Below are positions 8,331 to 16,783 of a stretch of DNA of 64,000 bases, piece by piece. Under the pieces are notes generated by a model. The model worked only from the letters and a program-made list of their open reading frames with translations, did no database searches and was not told the DNA's origin. Position 1 is the first letter of the stretch, and every line of letters starts with the position of its first letter. Origin of the DNA: JACCTH01 sp963761985 (GTDB lineage: Bacteria > Actinomycetota > Acidimicrobiia > Spongiisociales > ZC4RG35); contig CAVXIT010000004.1 of NCBI GenBank assembly GCA_963761985.1, positions 62,001-126,000 on the forward strand, read 5' to 3'. The position numbers were made by a program, and so were the translations under genes.

Positions 8331-9298
8331 TGGATGTCGTAAGCCGCAACCGGATGATGCTCTTTACCGGTGGGGCGAACGTTCCCCTGGCGGAAGAAGT
8401 TGCCGACCAGCTAGCGGTTCGGCTCGGCAACCTCCATTTGTCCACGTTTGCCAACGGCGAGATTTACTCCCGACCCCTCGACAGCGTGCGTGGCGCGGAC
8501 TGTTTCGTAATGCAGAGCCATTCGGTTCCCATCAACGACAACATCATGGAGCAGCTAATCACCATCGACGCTTTGCGGCGGGCTTCGGCGCGACGAATCA
8601 CCGCGGTCATGCCCTATTTCGGTTACTCCCGCCAGGACAAGAAAGTCCTCCCGCGCGAGCCGATCACAGCCCGGCTGATCGCCGACCTCTTCATGACCGC
8701 CGGCGTCGATCGATTGGTGTCAGTCGATCTTCACTCAGGCCAGCTGCAAGGGTATTTCCCCCGATTCGATCACCTCACTGCGCTGCCCATCATCACCGAC
8801 TACCTGCGCGAGCGCCTCTCCGGTCCGACCACCGTCATCTCTCCTGATGCGGGCGGTGTGAAACGGGCTGAGAAGTACGCCCGTCGCCTGGATGGGACCG
8901 TGGCGTTCGTCTACAAACGCCGGGACCCGGATCATCACAACGTTTCCAACGCCCATGAGGTGTCGGGCGAGGTCGACGGTCGCCACGCCATCATCGTCGA
9001 CGACATGATCGATACGGCGGGCACTGTGACTAATGCCGCCGATCTGGTCCGTGAGCGGGGGGCGCTCTCGGTCCGCATCGCTGCTACCCACGCCATCCTG
9101 TCTGACCCGGCGATTGACCTGATCAAGAACTCGGCAGTGGAGGAAGTGATCGTCACCAACACGCTGCCCGTGTCCGAAGATGCCTTGCGAATCGACAAGA
9201 TCAAGGTGCTTTCGATCGCGTCGATCGTCTCCGAGGCGCTGCATGCCATCTTTACCGAGAGTTCGGTCTCCGAGATCTTCCTCGGAGACAACACCTAG
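8330..9298 (+). CDS. prs: ribose-phosphate pyrophosphokinase (PRPP synthetase)
   Basis: Makes PRPP from ribose 5-phosphate and ATP for nucleotide, His and Trp synthesis. The 322-residue class I enzyme has the N-terminal MMLFTGGANVPLAEEVA, flexible-loop residues YSRQDKKVLPREPITARL, metal-binding VDLHSGQLQGYF and the PRPP-binding loop IIVDDMIDTAGTV. It is coupled to glmU (TGATG overlap), the common glmU-prs arrangement of Actinobacteria and Firmicutes, placing two nucleotide-sugar/nucleotide precursor steps in one transcript. Confidence 0.97.
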   Translation: MDVVSRNRMMLFTGGANVPLAEEVADQLAVRLGNLHLSTFANGEIYSRPLDSVRGADCFVMQSHSVPINDNIMEQLITIDALRRASARRITAVMPYFGYSRQDKKVLPREPITARLIADLFMTAGVDRLVSVDLHSGQLQGYFPRFDHLTALPIITDYLRERLSGPTTVISPDAGGVKRAEKYARRLDGTVAFVYKRRDPDHHNVSNAHEVSGEVDGRHAIIVDDMIDTAGTVTNAADLVRERGALSVRIAATHAILSDPAIDLIKNSAVEEVIVTNTLPVSEDALRIDKIKVLSIASIVSEALHAIFTESSVSEIFLGDNT

Positions 9299-9303
9299 AG
9301 CCC

Positions 9304-10020
9304 TTACCCCCACTCCGGCATCGTCAGCACCTCGCCGGGAAAGATCAGATCCGGATCGCCCGAGCGAATCCGGGTGTGGTTGGCGGCGATCACCGCCAGC
9401 CAGTAGGGCGCAATATCGGCATCCGTGACCGCACCGCCCCGAATCTCTCGTAACCGACGTTCTGCGAGCAACCACATGTTGTCGCCGGGGCGGACCCTCA
9501 CGTCGATCGCCTCGACTGAAGTGGCGATCGCGACGGGCTGCGCTGCTTCGATCGGCAAATAGAGAGTGTCGACGGGTTCGACGATTGTGATCGGAAGCGT
9601 CGTAGTCGTGGTCGTGGGGGCCAGGGAAGGCGTGTTCGATGCGGGTACGGGATCGCCGGCAGGGACCGGCACGTACCCGGGTTCGACCGCGGCCTGGGCG
9701 GCGGGGCCGGAGAGGGCGATGACCAGACTCGAAGCGACACTGCTTTCAATCAATTTGCGCACCGGCGCCCAGGTCAGGGGAGCGATGGCGCGGATGGCAG
9801 CCGGGAGAGCAATCAACCGGGCGAGGATCAGAAGGACGCTCGATCCCAATAGCCAGTAGGCGACGGCCAGACCGATCAGCCGGGCGAGTGTCCCCAGCGT
9901 GAGGTCGAGCGGCCCGGTCCGCAGTGACGAAAGCGGGAAGTCCCCACCGAGCCCGTGAAGATAAATGGTCGCGCCGACCAAGCCAGCCAGAACGGCCCAA
10001 AGCCCTAACCGCCTCCTCAT
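9304..10020 (-). CDS. membrane-anchored LysM-domain protein
   Basis: A protein of 238 residues with three hydrophobic segments in the first ~120 residues, the first acting as an uncleaved anchor (about 5-24). A Pro/Thr-rich linker with TTTTTT follows. The C-terminal LysM-like domain (about 178-236: VRPGDNMWLLAERRL ... IAANHTRI ... LIFPGEVLTMP) binds glycan, so the protein probably links membrane and peptidoglycan. It resembles actinobacterial cell-wall LysM proteins with a tail ending in a PGE-type motif. It converges on prs with a 5-base gap. Function beyond peptidoglycan binding is not evident. Confidence 0.8.
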   Translation of the reverse strand: MRRRLGLWAVLAGLVGATIYLHGLGGDFPLSSLRTGPLDLTLGTLARLIGLAVAYWLLGSSVLLILARLIALPAAIRAIAPLTWAPVRKLIESSVASSLVIALSGPAAQAAVEPGYVPVPAGDPVPASNTPSLAPTTTTTTLPITIVEPVDTLYLPIEAAQPVAIATSVEAIDVRVRPGDNMWLLAERRLREIRGGAVTDADIAPYWLAVIAANHTRIRSGDPDLIFPGEVLTMPEWG

Positions 10021-10144
10021 GTGATCGAATCTAGAGGGAAGCGGAGTCCGCGAAAAGGGGGTCTACGATGGTATTTCTGAGATCCCCGAACGGATCAGCA
10101 CAAATGGATCGATCAGGGGTAGGCGCCAACAGCAGGAGATTTGC

Positions 10145-10378
10145 GTGTTAGTGAAGCTTGGGGTGTCCGACAGCAACCGGGTCATCGAGATCGAAACCGA
10201 GGACCCCGAGGCGTTCAAAGCGTCGATCGAAGAGGCTTTTGGCCTGGCGAAGAACGTGCTCTGGTTCGAGGACACCAAGCGTCGCCTGGTGGGAATCCCT
10301 GTCCACAAACTGGCCTACGTCGAAATCGAACAGGACGGGGCCGTCCGACAGATCGGGTTTTCGCGGGCGAACAGCTGA
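10145..10378 (+). CDS. DUF3107 family protein
   Basis: A 77-residue protein matching the actinobacterial DUF3107 pattern: it starts VKLGVSDSNRVIEIE, then continues VHKLAYVEIEQD and ends with a basic/Gly tail (QIGFS). The start GTG at 10145 is six bases after AGGAG. Family members are small, conserved and of unknown function. In many actinobacteria the gene lies near whiB or a helicase/TetR region, as here, where it converges on a whiB gene with a gap of five bases. Confidence 0.85.
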   Translation: MLVKLGVSDSNRVIEIETEDPEAFKASIEEAFGLAKNVLWFEDTKRRLVGIPVHKLAYVEIEQDGAVRQIGFSRANS

Positions 10379-10383
10379 GCGGT

Positions 10384-10662
10384 TTACCCGGCGCGCCGGC
10401 GGCGTTCGGCCAGCCAGCGCTTACGGAGCCGACGCCGTTCATCTTCGGCGTAACCGCCCCAAACCCCCGACTCCTGATTCGATTCAAGAGCGTATTGGAG
10501 GCAGTCCTCCTGGACCGAGCAGGTAGCGCAGATCTGCTTGGCGGCGGAGATCTGGTCGATCGCGAGTCCAGTGGAGCCGATCGGGAAAAAGAGGCTCGGT
10601 TGAGAGTCGCGGCAGGCGGCCAGTTCCCTCCAGGTGGTGATAGTCAGGGTCGTCGTGGCCAT
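10384..10662 (-). CDS. WhiB-family iron-sulfur transcriptional regulator
   Basis: A 92-residue WhiB protein. Four cysteines at 17, 45, 48 and 54 (C ... CxxC ... C) bind a 4Fe-4S cluster that responds to redox or nitric oxide. The GVWGGYAEDERRR beta-turn follows, then the basic RKRWLAERRRR tail. WhiB proteins act with the primary sigma factor. No strong ribosome site is adjacent to ATG 10662. A perfect Rex-like palindrome lies 18 bases upstream of the start (10681-10698), suggesting that this regulator is itself under NADH/NAD control. Which WhiB subgroup it belongs to needs a tree. Confidence 0.95.
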   Translation of the reverse strand: MATTTLTITTWRELAACRDSQPSLFFPIGSTGLAIDQISAAKQICATCSVQEDCLQYALESNQESGVWGGYAEDERRRLRKRWLAERRRRAG

Positions 10663-10680
10663 CGAAAAAGGGTCCTTACT

Positions 10681-10698
10681 TTGTGAATGCTTTCACAA
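10681..10698. promoter_or_regulatory. Rex-type operator candidate upstream of whiB
   Basis: Perfect inverted repeat TTGTGAA-TGCT-TTCACAA. It matches the published consensus for Rex, the NADH-sensing repressor (TTGTGAAnnnnTTCACAA). The flanks CTT...GAT are shared with the copy at 27467-27484. It lies 18 bases in front of the whiB start. Two more TGTGA half-sites occur at about 10712 and 10726. Rex itself is not encoded in this window, so assignment is by motif only. Confidence 0.7.
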
Positions 10699-10859
10699 GA
10701 TAGGTCATATCGTGTGAATCAAGCTTGTGATTTGATCGACAAGTACGGTAACAACCCCCCTTGTCGACCGCAACGAATTTCGATTCCCAATTTCCGCGAA
10801 CCCAGGGTTCAAGAGGGTGCACAACGCCCGTACCAGCCCACAGAACGAGTAACTAGTCC

Positions 10860-11495
10860 GTGAAAGTGATCGGGCACCGGGGGTGGCCGGAGCGTTATCC
10901 CGACAACAGCATCGATGGCATCAAGGCAGCCAGCGGGGTGGCGGCGATGATCGAAACTGACATCCGTCGGACCGAAGGCGGGGAACTGGTGCTTTCCCAC
11001 GACCCGATTGAGGACCCAGGCGGCTTGGTCCGGCTCGATGAGCTCCTTGCCGCTTTCCCCGACTTTCCGTTCAACCTGGAGATCAAGAACTTTCCCGGCG
11101 AGCCCGATTTCGACCCCGATCACGGCTCGGGCTTGGAAACAGCCGCCCGGGCACGGCCCTTCGACCTCCTGACCTGCTTCTTTTGGCCAACTGTGGACGA
11201 AATCCATCGTCGGTTCCCCGAGGTTTCCACGGGTTTGCTGGTCGACCGGGGCTGGGACCTGACTATTGCCATTCAGCACGCTCGCTCGGCGGGGCACAAG
11301 ACCCTGGTCCCTCACTGGTCGGTGGCCCTGGAACAGCCGCAAGCCACCGCGGCGGCCGCGGAGCAAGGGTTGGAGGTTGCGGTATGGACGCTTAACGATT
11401 TCACGCTGATTACCGAGTTGGCCAACCTCGGAGTGACCGCCATCATTACCGACGACCCGGGCGCGATGAGCGCCGCTCTCAAGGACCAAACATGA
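10860..11495 (+). CDS. glycerophosphodiester phosphodiesterase
   Basis: A GDPD-family TIM-barrel enzyme of 211 residues that hydrolyses glycerophosphodiesters to glycerol 3-phosphate and an alcohol. The catalytic N-terminus IGHRGWPERYPDNS is clear, with metal ligands ETDIR and the second histidine in LVLSHDP; NLEIKN and the C-terminal VWTLND and GVTAIITDDPG are typical. No signal peptide, so it is cytoplasmic. The GTG start (10860) gives a normal N-terminus. Coupled to yqeY by a four-base overlap. Confidence 0.92.
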   Translation: MKVIGHRGWPERYPDNSIDGIKAASGVAAMIETDIRRTEGGELVLSHDPIEDPGGLVRLDELLAAFPDFPFNLEIKNFPGEPDFDPDHGSGLETAARARPFDLLTCFFWPTVDEIHRRFPEVSTGLLVDRGWDLTIAIQHARSAGHKTLVPHWSVALEQPQATAAAAEQGLEVAVWTLNDFTLITELANLGVTAIITDDPGAMSAALKDQT

Positions 11496-11959
11496 CGATA
11501 AAAGAGGAGCTCAAAGCCGAGCTGACAGACGCCATGAAGGCCAAGGATGCGCGCCGTCGCGATGTGATCCGGCTGGTCGAAACCGAAGTCACGATGGCAC
11601 GATCGGCTCCGGGCTTCTCGGGAGAAGTCGATGACGACCTCTATCGCAAGGTGCTCTCCTCGTATTCAAAGAAGATGGAGAAGGCGAAGGCCGAATTCGA
11701 GGACGCGGGCGAGCGGGGTAGGGAGATGGCGGAAAAGCTGGCCTGGGAAGTCGACTATTTGAGCCGTTGGCTGCCAAAGAAACTCGACGAAGCGGCGACC
11801 CGGGACTTGGTGAAGGCGGCGATTTCGGAGCTCGGTGTGGCTGGCGACCCCAAGGCCTCGGGGCGGGTGATCGGCTCAGTCATGAAGTCGCACCGGGATG
11901 AGATCGATGGCGGCCTCGTAAATCGATTGGTGGCCGAAGAGCTAGCCCCAATTAATTAA
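11492..11959 (+). CDS. GatB/YqeY domain protein
   Basis: A 155-residue YqeY protein that resembles the tRNA-binding tail domain of GatB (MTIKEELKAELTDAMKAKDARRRDVIRL; VIGSVMKSHRDEIDGGLVNRLVAEEL). Stand-alone YqeY proteins are thought to relate to tRNA amidation, but their role is not settled. Its ATG overlaps the GDPD stop (ATGA), and its stop overlaps the convergent Nudix gene by four bases. Confidence 0.92.
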   Translation: MTIKEELKAELTDAMKAKDARRRDVIRLVETEVTMARSAPGFSGEVDDDLYRKVLSSYSKKMEKAKAEFEDAGERGREMAEKLAWEVDYLSRWLPKKLDEAATRDLVKAAISELGVAGDPKASGRVIGSVMKSHRDEIDGGLVNRLVAEELAPIN

Positions 11960-12375
11960 GCTTTGGCCCAACCTAGGGCGACGTCAACCAACTCAACGCG
12001 CTGGATCTGATCGAGATCGCTCAGCGGCCACCACTGCGCCTGGTCGGTGGTGCCGTCCAGTTCATGGATCAGAGTTCCTACGGCGGTCACCCGATAAACG
12101 ATCTGGACCACATGTGTTGCTGTCTGCCGGGTTCCGACGAAGGAGTGCAGACCAAGAACCTCTCCGACCTGAGGGACGAGCCCGGTCTCTTCGAAGAACT
12201 CGCGCTCGAGACCGGCGACCGGTTCCTCGCCCCAATCGAGCCCCCCGCCGGGAAGCGTCCAATACCCCGCATCGAGTTCGACGATGCTCAGCCTGGTCAA
12301 TAGGACCGCTCCGTCGTCGATGGCGAAGCCGTAGACCCCGAGGCGAAATCGCCGGCCAAGTTCGTCGACCAACAT
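11956..12375 (-). CDS. Nudix hydrolase
   Basis: A 139-residue Nudix enzyme. The Nudix box is complete: GGLDWGEEPVAG and LEREFFEETGL give the G-x5-E-x7-REUxEExGU pattern with its metal-binding glutamates. The substrate cannot be told from sequence; family members hydrolyse nucleoside diphosphates linked to another moiety. I chose ATG 12375 (MLVDELGRRF), which gives a clean domain start. A longer frame upstream overlaps the divergent ligase gene. Confidence 0.9.
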   Translation of the reverse strand: MLVDELGRRFRLGVYGFAIDDGAVLLTRLSIVELDAGYWTLPGGGLDWGEEPVAGLEREFFEETGLVPQVGEVLGLHSFVGTRQTATHVVQIVYRVTAVGTLIHELDGTTDQAQWWPLSDLDQIQRVELVDVALGWAKA

Positions 12376-12384
12376 GGAGCCAGT

Positions 12385-13281
12385 ATGACCCCGGTCTATC
12401 AGCCGATGCTGGCCACGCCGCATCCTCAGCCTTTTACTTCCGAGGACTGGTGGTTCGACCTCAAATGGGACGGCTTCCGCTGTCTCACCTATATCGACGG
12501 TGAGAAGGTCGCCCTGCGGTCGCGCAACGGCAACGACCTATCAGGCCGCTTTCCCGAGCTGCGTGCCGTGCGTGCTTCAGAACCGGTGGTCCTCGACGGT
12601 GAGATCGTGGCGTTTGGGGAAGACGGGAAGCCGTCATTCTTCCTGCTCGGCTACAAGCCGCCCCAGCTTGTCGTCTTCGACCTGTTGCATCGAGACCGGC
12701 CCTTGATCGATCTCCCTCTCGAGGAGCGGTGGGACCAGCTCTCTGCAATCGAACTCTCCGGTCCCGTGACGCGCTCCCAGCCAACCCCCGGAGAAGGCGA
12801 GGCGCTCTACGAGGCGGTGAAATCAAGCGGGCTCGAGGGAGTGGTGGCCAAACGTTCGGGCTCGCGCTACCTCCCCGGGCGGAGATCACCCGATTGGCGC
12901 AAGATCGTGGCCCGTTCGGAGCTGAACGCGGTGGTCGGCGGATATCTGCGCGGGACGCGAGGCAGCTTCGGATCGTTGCTGCTCGGCCTCTATGAGGGGG
13001 ATCGCTTGCTGGTCGCCGGATCGGCGGGATCGGGGCTCGACAACAGAACGATCGCTGAGCTCTGGCCCGTGTTGCAGTCGCTCGAGCGGCCGACCTCACC
13101 TTTTGCGGAGAAGGCGCTGTTCATGGGTGAGCCCGTTTGGGTGGAGCCACGTTTGATCGTCCGAATCGAGTACCGGGAGTGGACTCCAGATCGTCGGTTG
13201 CGCGCACCGGTCTTCAAGGGGATCGTCCACGACCTCGACCCGGTCGAGATCACTTGGACTGAGGAGGCGCCAAATATTTAG
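12385..13281 (+). CDS. stand-alone ATP-dependent DNA ligase (LigC/LigD-ligase type)
   Basis: A 298-residue ATP-dependent DNA ligase comprising a nucleotidyltransferase domain and a C-terminal OB fold. Motif I is LKWDGFR with the adenylated Lys at 27; motif III LDGEIVAF; motif IV GLEGVVAKR; motif V WRKIVA. There is no polymerase or phosphoesterase domain as in full LigD. It is divergent from the Nudix gene and convergent with ku, 8 bases apart, so the pair probably forms a minimal end-joining system. The start ATG lies at 12385. Confidence 0.92.
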   Translation: MTPVYQPMLATPHPQPFTSEDWWFDLKWDGFRCLTYIDGEKVALRSRNGNDLSGRFPELRAVRASEPVVLDGEIVAFGEDGKPSFFLLGYKPPQLVVFDLLHRDRPLIDLPLEERWDQLSAIELSGPVTRSQPTPGEGEALYEAVKSSGLEGVVAKRSGSRYLPGRRSPDWRKIVARSELNAVVGGYLRGTRGSFGSLLLGLYEGDRLLVAGSAGSGLDNRTIAELWPVLQSLERPTSPFAEKALFMGEPVWVEPRLIVRIEYREWTPDRRLRAPVFKGIVHDLDPVEITWTEEAPNI

Positions 13282-13289
13282 AGCTTGGG

Positions 13290-14075
13290 CTAGCCGGCTT
13301 TGCGCTTCTTGGTGGCTTCGACGCTCGCCTTCAGCGCCTCGAGCAGGTCGACGACCTTGGTGGGCTCGGGGCTCTCCGGGGCAACGATTTCCTTACCTTC
13401 GATTTTCTTCTGGGCCGCCTCTTCGATCGCCTCGCGTGTGAGGTCCTTGTAGTCCCCGGCTTGGAACGGTGAGGTGAGGCCGTCGATCAGCATCTCGGCC
13501 ATCTTGACTTCTTCGGGGCGGACGTCGGCTTTGAGGTCGAGCTCTTCGAACTCCGCGTCCCGGATCTCGTCGGGCCAGTACATGGTCTCCATGACGAGGA
13601 CGCCGTCCTTGGTTCGCAGTGTGGCCAAGGTTTGCTTGTCGCGGATGGCGACTTTGCAGATGCCGACCCGCCCCTTCGAGTTGAGCGCATCGAGCAGGAT
13701 GCGGTAAGCCTTGATCCCGGTCTTTTCGGGGGCGAGGTAGTACGACGACTTGTAGTAGATGGGATCAATCTCGTCCTCGTCGACGAACTGGACGACATCC
13801 ACCAGACGGTTCTTCTCGCCAGCCGTCGCCGCTTCCAGCTCGTCTTCGCTGAAGATGACGTACTGGCCCTTCTCGACTTCGTAACCCTTGACGATCTCTT
13901 CCCAGGCGACTTCTTCGCCGTCGGCCTCGGCAACGCGCTTGTAACGGATCGGCGACCCGTCCTTCTCGCGCAGCATCTTGAACTTCGGAGTCTTCGATTC
14001 GGTTGCGGTGTACATGGCGACTGGAATGGTCACCAGGCCGAAGGAAACGGCCCCTTTCCACATGGCTCTTGGCAT
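13290..14075 (-). CDS. ku: non-homologous end-joining protein Ku
   Basis: A 261-residue bacterial Ku that encircles double-strand DNA ends and recruits the ligase. The start MPRAMWKGAVSFGLVTIPVAMY is typical of bacterial Ku, followed by the bridge/beta-barrel core and an acidic-basic C-terminal tail ending KKRKAG. The Lys-rich end is shorter than in mycobacterial Ku. The gene is convergent with the ATP-dependent ligase and near recQ, making this a compact DNA repair region. Confidence 0.96.
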   Translation of the reverse strand: MPRAMWKGAVSFGLVTIPVAMYTATESKTPKFKMLREKDGSPIRYKRVAEADGEEVAWEEIVKGYEVEKGQYVIFSEDELEAATAGEKNRLVDVVQFVDEDEIDPIYYKSSYYLAPEKTGIKAYRILLDALNSKGRVGICKVAIRDKQTLATLRTKDGVLVMETMYWPDEIRDAEFEELDLKADVRPEEVKMAEMLIDGLTSPFQAGDYKDLTREAIEEAAQKKIEGKEIVAPESPEPTKVVDLLEALKASVEATKKRKAG

Positions 14076-14108
14076 GTGCGGATTGTACCGCCAGGGAGCG
14101 ACTCTGAC

Positions 14109-15695
14109 TCAGAGACGGCGCAGGAGGACGCGCTCTTCGCTGGCTAGAAGTGGGCCGGCCGAGTCGGTCAGGGCGAGCACGCCGAACTGTCCGCGCGCCT
14201 CCAGGTGACCGAGCGCGATCAACCTGCGAAAGACCCGGCGCCACTCGGTCTCGCTCAGGTCTTTCCCGATGCCGAACGTCGTCAGCTGATCGTGCTGGTT
14301 GGTGACGGCTTTGTCCGACCTCTTGCCGCGGAGAAGATCGATGTGGTAATTGAACCCGTAGGCGCCGGCGCCGGCCGGTGCGTGCCGGACCCGGATCACT
14401 GAGGAGAGGGCCTTCTGCGCCGCTTCGGTCGCGTCCCAGGTCGGTGGCGGCTGGAGGCAATTGTCGCAGTTGCCGCACGGCTCGGACTCTTCGCCGAAGT
14501 AAGCGAGCAGTTCTACTCGCCGGCAAGTGTGGGTCTCGGCCAGGGCAAGCAATGCGTCAAGCTTGTAGCGCTGGATCTTCTTCCATTCCGGTTGCGCGGT
14601 GCTCTCCTCGATCAGCCGCCGCTGCTGAACCACGTCGGCGAGCCCGTAGACCAGAAACGCAGCGGCCGGGAGGCCATCGCGCCCGGCGCGGCCCGTCTCC
14701 TGGTAGTAGCTCTCGATGTTTTTGGGGAGGTCGAGATGGGCGATGAACCGGACGTCGGCCTTGTCGATCCCCATGCCGAAGGCGATGGTGGCGACGATCA
14801 CGATGCCATCGTTGAGGGCGAAAACGTCCTGGTTGACGCTGCGAGCGTGCTGATCGAGCCCGGCGTGATAGGGGAGCGCGGGAATCCCGGCGGCGAGCAA
14901 CCAGCCCGTGACTGTCTCGACCTTCTTCCTCGTTGAGCAATAAACGATTCCAGCCTCGCCGCGATGTTCCTTGACGAAATCGAGGAGCTGTGACTGGGAC
15001 TTCGCGCGTTCGGTGATCGTGTAGCGGATGTTCGGACGATCAAAGCTTTGGATAAATCGACGCGCGGACTCGAGCCCCAGCCGCAGGGCGATGTCGTCGC
15101 GAGTTTGTGTATCAGCAGTAGCGGTGAGGGCGACTCGCGGAACGGCTGGATAGCGGTCGGCCAGCATCGCGAGTTTCAGATACTCGGCCCGGAAGTCGTG
15201 CCCCCAATGGCTGACACAGTGGGCTTCGTCGATGGCAAACAGGCTGAGCTTTCCCGCCGAAGCGAGATTGTCGAGTTGGCGGAGGAAACCTTCCTGGGTG
15301 ACTCGTTCGGGGGCGGCATAGATGATGGAGAGATCGTCTGCCTGGAGTTGCTCCTCCACTCTTCGTGCCTCCGCCCGGGTCTGGCTCGAGTTGAGGAAGG
15401 CTGCGTGGACGTCGGCTTTTTCGAGGCCGTTCACTTGATCCTGCATCAACACGATGAGGGGGCTCACCACGACCGTTACTCCGAGACCGGCCCGGTGCCG
15501 CACGATGGCGGGAACCTGATAGCAGAGGCTCTTACCACCGCCGGTGGGCATGAGGATGAGAGCACTGTTGCCGGCGGCGACGTGCTCGATGATTTCGCCT
15601 TGCTCGCCTCGAAAGTCCTCGTGACCGAACACTTCCTGGAGAACCGTCAGCGGGGAGTCCATGCCCCGTCGGTACAATTCGCCAGCCATATTCAT
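14109..15695 (-). CDS. recQ: RecQ-family ATP-dependent DNA helicase
   Basis: A 528-residue superfamily 2 3'-5' helicase. Visible motifs are Walker A LMPTGGGKSLCYQ, AIDEAHCVSHWGHDFR (DEAH plus the aromatic-rich loop), QETGRAGRDG in motif VI, and the zinc-binding cysteines C(R)RVELLAYFGE ... CGNCDNC. The RQC winged helix follows to the end; no HRDC domain is present, so it is shorter than E. coli RecQ. ATG at 15695 is chosen; a second ATG lies two codons further in. It is 7 bases away from a divergent tRNA-Arg. Confidence 0.95.
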   Translation of the reverse strand: MNMAGELYRRGMDSPLTVLQEVFGHEDFRGEQGEIIEHVAAGNSALILMPTGGGKSLCYQVPAIVRHRAGLGVTVVVSPLIVLMQDQVNGLEKADVHAAFLNSSQTRAEARRVEEQLQADDLSIIYAAPERVTQEGFLRQLDNLASAGKLSLFAIDEAHCVSHWGHDFRAEYLKLAMLADRYPAVPRVALTATADTQTRDDIALRLGLESARRFIQSFDRPNIRYTITERAKSQSQLLDFVKEHRGEAGIVYCSTRKKVETVTGWLLAAGIPALPYHAGLDQHARSVNQDVFALNDGIVIVATIAFGMGIDKADVRFIAHLDLPKNIESYYQETGRAGRDGLPAAAFLVYGLADVVQQRRLIEESTAQPEWKKIQRYKLDALLALAETHTCRRVELLAYFGEESEPCGNCDNCLQPPPTWDATEAAQKALSSVIRVRHAPAGAGAYGFNYHIDLLRGKRSDKAVTNQHDQLTTFGIGKDLSETEWRRVFRRLIALGHLEARGQFGVLALTDSAGPLLASEERVLLRRL

Positions 15696-15702
15696 TGGCC
15701 AC

Positions 15703-15774
15703 GCCCTCGTAGCTCAGGGGATAGAGCACTGGCCTCCGGAGCCAGGTGCGCAGGTTCGAATCCTGTCGAGGGCG
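15703..15774 (+). tRNA. tRNA-Arg (anticodon CCG)
   Basis: The cloverleaf folds by eye. Acceptor GCCCTCG (15703-15709) pairs with CGAGGGC (15767-15773); D-arm GCTC/GAGC; anticodon arm CTGGC/GCCAG with loop CTCCGGA (anticodon CCG, reads CGG); T-arm GCAGG/CCTGT with loop TTCGAAT. The discriminator is G and CC follows, without a full CCA. It lies between the divergent recQ and convergent ilvE genes. Confidence 0.95.
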
Positions 15775-15775
15775 C

Positions 15776-16783
15776 CTAGACCACCCGGACCCAACCGAAG
15801 GGGTCATCGGCTTTGCCGACGTGGATCTCGGTGAGCGCTTCTCGGAGGCGCAGGGTGTTGCTGCCGACCTCGCCGTTGTTGATCGTGATCTCTTCGCCCT
15901 TGTGAATGAAGGTGCCGACACCGGTGAGAACGGCGGCCGTTCCACAGAGAGCCGCCTCCCCGTCCCATGACAGCACCTCTGCGACGGTCAATGGCCGCTC
16001 TTCGACCTGATATCCCAGCTCGCGAGCGAGCTTGAGGGTCGAGTCGCGGGTGACGCCGTGCAGGTACGCCTCGCTCAAAGGGGCGGTGACGACCGATTCG
16101 TCGTTGATGAGCAGGAAATTGGAGGCGCCAGTTTCTTCTACGAGCCCATCCGGAGCGAACAGCACCTGGTCGGCATCGTGCTCCTCGTGGGCGGCAACCA
16201 CCGTCCGCAGTGCCCCGGCATAGTTCGCCCCTGCTTTCGCCATTCCAAAGCCGGCGGTTGCCCGACGCTGGTCTTCCTCGATCAGGATGCGAAGCGCCCT
16301 GATCCCGCCGGCGAAATAGTCGCCAACCGGCGAGGCGATAACGAAGAACTCACCCGAGGCCGGCGGATGGGCGGCGGCTCCGATGTTGACCTCGGTCCCG
16401 ATGAGGGTCGGACGCAGATAGAGGCTTCCGGGCGGGTCGGGAATCTCCTCCCGATTGGCTTTGACCACCGCTTCGACCATCTCGATGGTGAGACTCTCGG
16501 GGGGCGGTGGCAGGCAAAGCATCTTGGCGCTCTGCACGAGCCGGGCGGCATGAGCATCGAGCCGGAAGATCCGCGCCGAATCGTCAATCCCGCGGTGTGC
16601 CTTGAGCCCCTCGAAGCATCCCGAGGCGTAATGAAAGACATGGGTCGCCGGGTGGAGCGAGTACGCCCTGATTTCGTGAAGCGACCAGTCCGTGTATTCC
16701 CCGTCGACAAAGCGGCAGGAAGCCATCTGGTCGGCGAACACGGTTCCAAAAGGCGGAGGCATGGGGGAACAGTAATTAGACAT
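15776..16783 (-). CDS. ilvE: branched-chain amino acid aminotransferase
   Basis: A fold-type IV PLP enzyme, 335 residues, for the last step of Val/Leu/Ile synthesis. Conserved segments: PFGTVFADQM, THVFHYASGCFEGLKAHR, LYLRPTLIGTE, the PLP lysine region MAKAGANYAG, EETGASNFLLI and TLTVAEVLSW-like PLTVAEVLSW. The ATG at 16783 lies inside a repeat of GTCTGA units, so the first residues (MSNYCSP) may be spurious. ATG 16762 (MPPPFGTVF) is a good alternative. Divergent from hom. Confidence 0.93.
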   Translation of the reverse strand: MSNYCSPMPPPFGTVFADQMASCRFVDGEYTDWSLHEIRAYSLHPATHVFHYASGCFEGLKAHRGIDDSARIFRLDAHAARLVQSAKMLCLPPPPESLTIEMVEAVVKANREEIPDPPGSLYLRPTLIGTEVNIGAAAHPPASGEFFVIASPVGDYFAGGIRALRILIEEDQRRATAGFGMAKAGANYAGALRTVVAAHEEHDADQVLFAPDGLVEETGASNFLLINDESVVTAPLSEAYLHGVTRDSTLKLARELGYQVEERPLTVAEVLSWDGEAALCGTAAVLTGVGTFIHKGEEITINNGEVGSNTLRLREALTEIHVGKADDPFGWVRVV

